A stretch of 11,034 bases of DNA, taken from NCBI GenBank assembly GCA_021825225.1, contig JAKAIH010000036.1, forward strand, positions 1-11,034. The letters are read 5' to 3'. The number at the start of each line of letters is the position of its first letter. The first letter of the stretch is position 1. The stretch comes from Pseudomonadota bacterium. GTDB taxonomy: Bacteria > Pseudomonadota > Gammaproteobacteria > Burkholderiales > SG8-39. The position numbers were made by a program, and so were the translations under genes. The notes beneath the pieces were generated by a model, which saw nothing but the letters and a program-made list of their open reading frames with translations, did not search any database and was not told where the DNA came from. Positions 7,216 to 11,034 of the stretch are shown piece after piece.

Positions 7216-7608
7216 ATGAAGCGTTTTTCCTGGCCGGTGCGCGTCTACTACGAGGACACCGACACCGGCGGCGTGGTGTACTACGCCAACTATCTGAAGT
7301 TCTTCGAGCGCGCGCGCACCGAATGGCTGCGCAATTTCGGCCTGAATCAGGATAAACTGGCGCTGGAGGAGGGGCTGATATTCGTGGTGCGGCGGGCGCT
7401 GCTCGATTTTGTGCGGCCGGCGCGGCTGGACGATATGCTCGAGGTCACGGTTGAACCGCTGAAGCTGGCGCATGTCTACGTTGATCTGGCCCAGGAGGCG
7501 CGGCGCGGGACGCAGGTGCTGGCGCGCGCCGAGGTCCGGGTGGCCTGCCTGAATCGGCAAAATTTCAAGCCCGTCGCGATGCCGCGATCCCTGAAGGATG
7601 TCCTCTGA
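7216..7608 (+). CDS. ybgC: Tol-Pal system-associated acyl-CoA thioesterase YbgC
   Basis: This is a single-domain hot-dog-fold thioesterase of 130 residues, close to E. coli YbgC (134). The signature YYEDTDTGGVVYYANYLKFF (11-30) contains the catalytic aspartate D16, equivalent to E. coli D18. RARTEWLRNFG (34-44) and the FVRPARLDDMLEV segment (66-78) are also typical. The enzyme hydrolyses acyl-CoA thioesters in the cytosol and is linked to phospholipid metabolism; it is nearly always encoded at the head of the tol-pal cluster, as here. The ATG at 7216 is preceded only by a weak GAG, ten bases after the ruvB stop, suggesting co-transcription with ruvB. About 100 bases separate it from tolQ. Confidence 0.96.
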   Translation: MKRFSWPVRVYYEDTDTGGVVYYANYLKFFERARTEWLRNFGLNQDKLALEEGLIFVVRRALLDFVRPARLDDMLEVTVEPLKLAHVYVDLAQEARRGTQVLARAEVRVACLNRQNFKPVAMPRSLKDVL

Positions 7609-7636
7609 TTTGAGCGATAGAAGAGAAAGCAGCGGG

Positions 7637-7664
7637 ACGGGCGCGGCGCCAGCCGCCTGCCCGT
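7637..7664 (+). other. GC-rich hairpin in the ybgC-tolQ spacer
   Basis: The arms ACGGGC (7637-7642) and GCCCGT (7659-7664) enclose GCGGC (7643-7647) and GCCGC (7652-7656) around a four-base loop, with a two-base CT bulge. That gives an 11-bp, almost all-GC stem. No T-tract follows, so it is not a canonical intrinsic terminator. It may be an RNA processing or stability element, or a partial terminator between ybgC and tolQRAB. The rest of the spacer (7609-7710) shows no convincing promoter or gene. Confidence 0.5.
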
Positions 7665-7710
7665 CAACGACGCCACTTACACCCTACTAGCTACGCGAGT
7701 CGATACAACA

Positions 7711-8397
7711 ATGAATGTAACCCAGGACCTGTCGATACTCACCCTGATCACCAACGCCAGCGTGCCGGTGCAGATGGTCATGGCGCTGCTGCTGTCGGTC
7801 TCGTTCATGAGCTGGCTGTTCATTTTTCGCAAGCTGTTTGCGCTCCGGCAGGCAAGCACGCAGACGGAGAAATTCGAGCGCGATTTCTGGAGCGGCAACG
7901 ACATGAACGGCCTGTACCAGAGCGCGGTCAACGACCGCCACCGCGCCGGCTCGCTGGAGCGCATATTCGAGGCGGGCTTTCGCGAATTCGCCAAGCTGCG
8001 CGCGCAGCGCGGCGCCGACCCGAGCATCCCGGTCGAAGGCGCGCGCCGCGCCATGCGCGCCACCTATCAGCGCGAGATGGACAATCTGGAGCGCCACCTC
8101 GCCTTTCTCGCCTCGGTCGGCTCGGTCAGTCCCTACGTCGGCCTGTTCGGCACGGTGTGGGGTATCATGAATTCGTTTCGCGCCCTGGCCAACGTGAGCC
8201 AGGCGACGCTGGCGCACGTCGCTCCCGGCATCGCCGAGGCGCTGATTGCGACCGCGATCGGCCTGTTCGCCGCGATTCCGGCGGTGATCGCCTATAACCG
8301 CTACACCCACGACATCGACCGCCTCGCGATCCGCTTCGAAAGCTTCATCGAGGAGTTTTCCAACATCCTGCAGCGCCAGTCCGGCGTGGGCAAGTAA
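7711..8397 (+). CDS. tolQ: Tol-Pal system protein TolQ
   Basis: TolQ is the inner-membrane proton-channel subunit of the Tol-Pal motor, of the MotA/TolQ/ExbB family; it energises TolA together with TolR. The 228-residue product matches the family (E. coli 230). Transmembrane segments are near 18-40, 133-155 and 168-195, with a large cytoplasmic loop between the first two. The family motif GLFGTVWGIM is at 144-153, and conserved threonines T148 and T181 line the presumed channel. AEALIATAIGLFAAIPAVIAY (175-195) is typical. The ATG at 7711 has no good Shine-Dalgarno (only GAG about ten bases upstream). The upstream spacer contains a strong hairpin, so the gene may have its own control separate from ybgC. 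tolR follows after 11 bases. Confidence 0.97.
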   Translation: MNVTQDLSILTLITNASVPVQMVMALLLSVSFMSWLFIFRKLFALRQASTQTEKFERDFWSGNDMNGLYQSAVNDRHRAGSLERIFEAGFREFAKLRAQRGADPSIPVEGARRAMRATYQREMDNLERHLAFLASVGSVSPYVGLFGTVWGIMNSFRALANVSQATLAHVAPGIAEALIATAIGLFAAIPAVIAYNRYTHDIDRLAIRFESFIEEFSNILQRQSGVGK

Positions 8398-8408
8398 GGA
8401 AGCGAACG

Positions 8409-8825
8409 ATGCCGCGTCCGCGCCGCGCAATGAGCGATATCAACGTCGTGCCCTACATCGACGTGATGCTGGTGCTGCTGGTGATATTCATGATCACTGC
8501 GCCGCTGGTGAATCCGGGCGTGGTCGAGCTGCCCTCGGTGGGCAAATCCTCGCAGCCGCCGGAGATGCCGCTGGAGGTGGTGATCAAGGCCGACGCCTCG
8601 CTGCTGCTGCGCGAGCGCAGCAAGACCGAGTCGAGCGAGCGCGCGGTGTCAACCGCCGAATTGGTCGCGGCGTTACAGCAAAAGCAAAAGACCCACCCGG
8701 ATCAGCCGGTGGTGATCGCTGCCGACAAGGAAGTGCGCTACGAAGAGGTGCTCAAGGTAATGGACGAGCTGCAAAAGCAGAACGTGCGCAGAGTCGGGCT
8801 GCTGGTGAAGCCTGCGGCACGATGA
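8409..8825 (+). CDS. tolR: Tol-Pal system protein TolR
   Basis: TolR belongs to the ExbD/TolR family. It has one transmembrane helix that works inside the TolQ pentamer, and a periplasmic domain. The 138-residue product is near E. coli TolR (142). The N-terminus MSDINVVPYIDVMLVLLVIF (8-27) carries the essential proton-binding aspartate D18 (E. coli D23) at the start of the helix. The periplasmic part includes VVIAADKEVRYEEVLKVMDE (101-120), the conserved C-terminal fold. The ATG is preceded by GGAAG with six-base spacing, just after the tolQ stop. Its TGA overlaps the tolA ATG as ATGA, consistent with coupled synthesis of the motor and arm subunits. Confidence 0.97.
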   Translation: MPRPRRAMSDINVVPYIDVMLVLLVIFMITAPLVNPGVVELPSVGKSSQPPEMPLEVVIKADASLLLRERSKTESSERAVSTAELVAALQQKQKTHPDQPVVIAADKEVRYEEVLKVMDELQKQNVRRVGLLVKPAAR

Positions 8826-9637
8826 GCGCGGCTGCCATCGCCTACGCCTACGAGGAGCCGGGCAAAGTCCCTTCCGCCGTTCTGGCGGTGCTGGTGCATG
8901 TGCTGCTCGCGGTGTTCCTGTTCTTCGGCGTGCACTGGCAGAGCCGGGAGCCGGAGGCGGTTTCGGTCGAACTCTGGAACAGCCCGCCGGTGCCGGTGGT
9001 GCAGCATAAGACGGAGCCTAAGCCCGAGATCAAGCCCGCGCCGGCCCCGGAGCCCAAAATCGAGAAGGCCATCGAGCCGCCCAAGCCCGAAGTGAAACCC
9101 GAAGTCAAGCCGGAGCCCAAAATCGAGAAGGCAATCGAGCCACCCAAGCCCGACATCGCTCTGGAAAAGAAGAAGGAAATCAAGAAGGAGTTGCCGAAAA
9201 AGGCGGAGCCCGCGCCGAAAAAGCCGGAACCCAAGCTCAAGATCGACCGCAGCAAGGATATACGCGAGCAGCTCGCGCGCGAGACCGCGGCAGTCAATCA
9301 GCAACTGGAGAAGGACAGGATCCTCGCGCAAATGCAACAGGAAAGCGCGGCGTTCGCGGCCAGGGCGGATGCGGCATACATCGCCAAGCTCAAGGGTAAA
9401 ATCAAGAGCAACATCGTGCTGCCGCCTGACATCGTCGGCAACCCGGAAGCGATTTTCGACGTGGTGCAACTGCCCACCGGCGAAGTGATGTCGGCCAGAC
9501 TGCGCAAATCGAGCGGCAACCAGGCGTACGACTCCGCCGTGGAAAGGGCGATACTCAAGTCCTCCCCGCTGCCCAAGCCGGACCGGCCGGAGCAGTTCCG
9601 GCGCGAGCTCGAAATCAAATTCAAGCCGCAGGAATGA
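8822..9637 (+). CDS. tolA: Cell envelope integrity protein TolA (short form)
   Basis: TolA is anchored in the inner membrane and spans the periplasm to contact TolB and Pal, transmitting TolQR energy during envelope constriction. The 271-residue product is much shorter than E. coli TolA (421). A single transmembrane helix lies near 17-37 (VLAVLVHVLLAVFLFFGV, including H26). Domain II (about 62-185) is Pro/Lys/Glu-rich rather than Ala-rich, then turns into a charged, probably helical stretch (SKDIREQLARETAAVNQQLE, 144-163). Domain III (about 186-271) is the TonB/TolA C-terminal fold (YIAKLKGKIKSNIVLPPDI, ending LEIKFKPQE). Identification rests on position and architecture more than on motif identity, as is usual for TolA. 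It overlaps tolR by four bases and contains an internal duplication. Confidence 0.93.
   Translation: MSAAAIAYAYEEPGKVPSAVLAVLVHVLLAVFLFFGVHWQSREPEAVSVELWNSPPVPVVQHKTEPKPEIKPAPAPEPKIEKAIEPPKPEVKPEVKPEPKIEKAIEPPKPDIALEKKKEIKKELPKKAEPAPKKPEPKLKIDRSKDIREQLARETAAVNQQLEKDRILAQMQQESAAFAARADAAYIAKLKGKIKSNIVLPPDIVGNPEAIFDVVQLPTGEVMSARLRKSSGNQAYDSAVERAILKSSPLPKPDRPEQFRRELEIKFKPQE
9047..9153 (+). repeat. In-frame direct repeat in the TolA linker (44 bp, 63-bp period)
   Basis: Bases 9047-9090 recur at 9110-9153 with only two differences, both synonymous wobble changes (gcc to gca, ccg to cca). Each copy encodes EPKIEKAIEPPKP (residues 77-89 and 98-110). The 21-codon period keeps the frame. The near-identity at DNA level points to a recent tandem duplication that lengthened the linker. 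Confidence 0.9.
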
Positions 9638-9659
9638 ATCCGGCAGCGGACACTATGGG

Positions 9660-9665
9660 TATAAT
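9660..9665 (+). promoter_or_regulatory. TATAAT hexamer upstream of tolB
   Basis: A perfect -10 consensus in the tolA-tolB gap would start transcription near 9672. That is downstream of the GTG at 9669 and about 20 bases before the ATG at 9693, which has its own GGAA ribosome-binding sequence. No good -35 is visible. If active, it would give tolB and pal separate expression from tolQRA. Confidence 0.4.
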
Positions 9666-9692
9666 CGCGTGAAAATTTTCCTGGAATTCCGC

Positions 9693-10970
9693 ATGCGTTT
9701 CGTGTTCCGTAACCTGCTGCTGTTGCTCGCGTTCGTCTGTTCCAGCGCGCAGGCGCAGCTCTCCATCGAAATCACCGGCGGCGGCGCCAACCAGATCCCG
9801 ATCGGCGTGCTGCGCTTCGCCGGCGAGCAGGTACTGTCGCAGAATATCAGCGATATCGTCGAGGCCGATCTGCAGCGCAGCGGGCGTTTCCGCATGCTGT
9901 TCGCCGGCAACGTCGATCCGCTGCCGACCGAAGTGGCGCAGGTCAATTTCGACGACTGGAAAAGCCGCAGCGCCGACGCCTTGGTCATAGGCAGCGTGGT
10001 GCGCCTGGCCGACGGTCGCTTCGAGGCGCGCTTCCGCCTGCTCGACGTGCCCAAGCAGACGCAGATCGGCGGCGTCGCCTTTACGCTGAACGCGCAGCAG
10101 GTGCGCATTACCGCCCACCGCATCGCCGACATGATTTATGAAAAGCTGACCGGCGATCGCGGCGTGTTTTCCACGCGCATCGCCTATGTGGTGAAGCAGG
10201 GGCACCGCTTCGAACTGCAGATCGCCGATGCCGACGGAGTCGGCGCGCAGACCGCGCTCGCTTCGCGCGAGCCTATCATTTCGCCGGCCTGGTCCCCCGA
10301 TGGCACGAAGCTCGCCTATGTGTCGTTCGAGAACAAGAAGCCGGTGGTGTACGTGCACTCGCTGGTTTCGGGACGGCGTCAGGTGGTGGCGAATTTCAAG
10401 GGGTCCAACAGCGCGCCCGCATGGTCCGTCGACGGCAGCCAGCTGGCGGTGGTGCTGTCCAAGGACGGCGGTTCGCAGATCTACCTCATCGGCCCTGACG
10501 GCAGCAACCCGCGCCGCATCACCCACTCCGGTGCCATCGACACGGAACCTTTTTTCGCGCCCGATGGTCAATCGATTTACTTTACCTCGGATCGCGGCGG
10601 CAGCCCGCAGATCTACCGCATGGGCTTGACCGGAGGCGATGCGACGCGTGTGACCTTCAGCGGCAATTACAATGTGTCGCCGCGCGTCTCGCCGGATGGC
10701 AAGACGCTGATCTATATCGCGCGCGAAAACGGGCGTTTTCAGCTGAAATCGCTCGACCTGGCGAGCGGCCAGGCCCAGTCGCTGACCGATGGCCAGCATG
10801 ATGAATCGCCCAGCATCGCGCCCAATGGCAAGATGATTCTTTACGCCACTCAAATCAACAATCGCGGCTCCCTGGCGGCGGTTTCGATCGACGGCAGGGT
10901 GAAACAGCGCCTGTCGGTTCAGGCGGCGGATGTGCGCGAGCCCGCTTGGGGCCCGTTTTTCAACAACTAG
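9693..10970 (+). CDS. tolB: Tol-Pal system beta-propeller protein TolB
   Basis: TolB is a periplasmic protein that binds Pal and the TolA C-terminus. From the ATG at 9693 the product is 425 residues, like E. coli TolB (430). Residues 1-21 form a clean signal peptide (RFVFRN, then LLLLLAFVC, cleavage after AQA), leaving a mature N-terminus QLSIEITGGGANQIPIGVL that matches the TolB box used in TolA signalling. The N-terminal domain runs to about 155. PD40/WD40-like propeller blades follow: SPAWSPDGTKLAYV (197-210), APAWSVDGSQLAVV (241-254), EPFFAPDGQSIYFTSDRGG (285-303), SPRVSPDGKTLIYIA (329-343) and SPSIAPNGKMILYAT (372-386). An in-frame GTG at 9669 would add eight residues, but I reject it: it lies three bases after a TATAAT and would put FLEF before the positive n-region. 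GGAA at 9683-9686 serves the ATG. Confidence 0.96.
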   Translation: MRFVFRNLLLLLAFVCSSAQAQLSIEITGGGANQIPIGVLRFAGEQVLSQNISDIVEADLQRSGRFRMLFAGNVDPLPTEVAQVNFDDWKSRSADALVIGSVVRLADGRFEARFRLLDVPKQTQIGGVAFTLNAQQVRITAHRIADMIYEKLTGDRGVFSTRIAYVVKQGHRFELQIADADGVGAQTALASREPIISPAWSPDGTKLAYVSFENKKPVVYVHSLVSGRRQVVANFKGSNSAPAWSVDGSQLAVVLSKDGGSQIYLIGPDGSNPRRITHSGAIDTEPFFAPDGQSIYFTSDRGGSPQIYRMGLTGGDATRVTFSGNYNVSPRVSPDGKTLIYIARENGRFQLKSLDLASGQAQSLTDGQHDESPSIAPNGKMILYATQINNRGSLAAVSIDGRVKQRLSVQAADVREPAWGPFFNN

Positions 10971-10980
10971 TTAGCCAGAG

Positions 10981-10986
10981 AAGGAG
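10981..10986 (+). promoter_or_regulatory. Consensus ribosome binding site for pal
   Basis: AAGGAG lies six bases before the ATG at 10993 and is the strongest Shine-Dalgarno on the plus strand of this window. That fits the high copy number expected of the lipoprotein Pal. An ATG at 10987 abuts the site too closely to be used. Confidence 0.75.
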
Positions 10987-10992
10987 ATGGGA

Positions 10993-11034
10993 ATGAAAAA
11001 ATTGCTTGCTCTTGTTGCTGCGGTGGCCTTGCTT
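10993..11034 (+). CDS. pal: Start of peptidoglycan-associated lipoprotein Pal (partial)
   Basis: Only 14 codons are visible, reading MKKLLALVAAVALL, the positively charged and hydrophobic start of a secretion signal. The lipobox and OmpA-like domain lie beyond the window. The assignment to Pal rests on the position directly after tolB, the signal-like start and the strong AAGGAG. Pal anchors the outer membrane to peptidoglycan and is the partner of TolB. The 22-base gap after the tolB stop contains no terminator, so the two are probably co-transcribed. Confidence 0.75.
   Translation, partial: MKKLLALVAAVALL

Noticed and set aside
7598..7690. 30-codon plus-strand ORF overlapping the end of ybgC
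   Set aside because: An AAGG abuts its ATG with no spacing, the peptide is Ser/Thr/Ala/Pro-rich without features, and its central codons coincide with the GC hairpin. Chance explains it.
7665..7710. Promoter directly upstream of tolQ
   Set aside because: Only weak -10-like strings such as TACTAG and GATACA are present, without a matching -35 or TGn extension.
9621..10853. 410-codon minus-strand ORF
   Set aside because: It is antisense to tolB and shows no family features.
10964..10992. Terminator between tolB and pal
   Set aside because: Only an 8-bp palindrome AACTAGTT is present at the tolB stop, with no GC stem or T-run, so read-through into pal is expected.

Overview
The window is about 11 kb of GC-rich DNA from the chromosome of a proteobacterium. 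The gene order yebC-ruvC-ruvA-[sensor]-ruvB-ybgC-tolQ-tolR-tolA-tolB-pal, together with the protein sequences, fits a Beta- or Gammaproteobacterium. I favour a betaproteobacterium of the Rhodocyclales/Nitrosomonadales type, but this is inference because no rRNA or clade-specific marker is present. No mobile element, tRNA, rRNA or CRISPR array was seen. The sequence is almost fully coding, and no gene-free stretch exceeds about 180 bases.

Left arm (1-2947, minus strand). A compact three-gene operon is read leftwards from a divergent promoter near 3000. It encodes a ten-helix EamA/DMT-type transporter, a short-chain dehydrogenase/reductase whose YxxxK catalytic motif is replaced, and a multidomain protein that runs off the left edge. 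That last protein has a SAM methyltransferase domain, TPR-like helices and the start of what looks like a glycosyltransferase domain. A 31-codon leader-like ORF lies upstream of the transporter, and its stop overlaps the transporter's GTG start.

Middle (2989-7608, plus strand). yebC is followed by the Holliday-junction genes ruvC, ruvA and ruvB. The ruv run is interrupted by a 423-residue membrane sensor (MASE2-PAS-PAS) placed between ruvA and ruvB. This sensor ends immediately after its second PAS domain, with no GGDEF, EAL or kinase output domain, and its tail overlaps the ruvB start. The acyl-CoA thioesterase gene ybgC follows ruvB.

Right arm (7711-11034, plus strand). tolQ, tolR, tolA, tolB and the first 14 codons of the presumed pal gene encode the Tol-Pal envelope complex. 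TolQ and TolR form the proton-driven motor and TolA is the trans-periplasmic arm. TolB is the periplasmic propeller and Pal the outer-membrane lipoprotein. TolA here is short and has a recent in-frame 63-bp-period duplication in its Pro/Lys/Glu-rich linker.

Most of the window is conserved housekeeping sequence. The points most worth a second look are the output-less MASE2-PAS-PAS protein inside the ruv cluster, the SDR with an altered active site, the leader region of the left operon, and the repeated placement of -10-like hexamers only a few bases before start codons (ruvC, ruvB, tolB).
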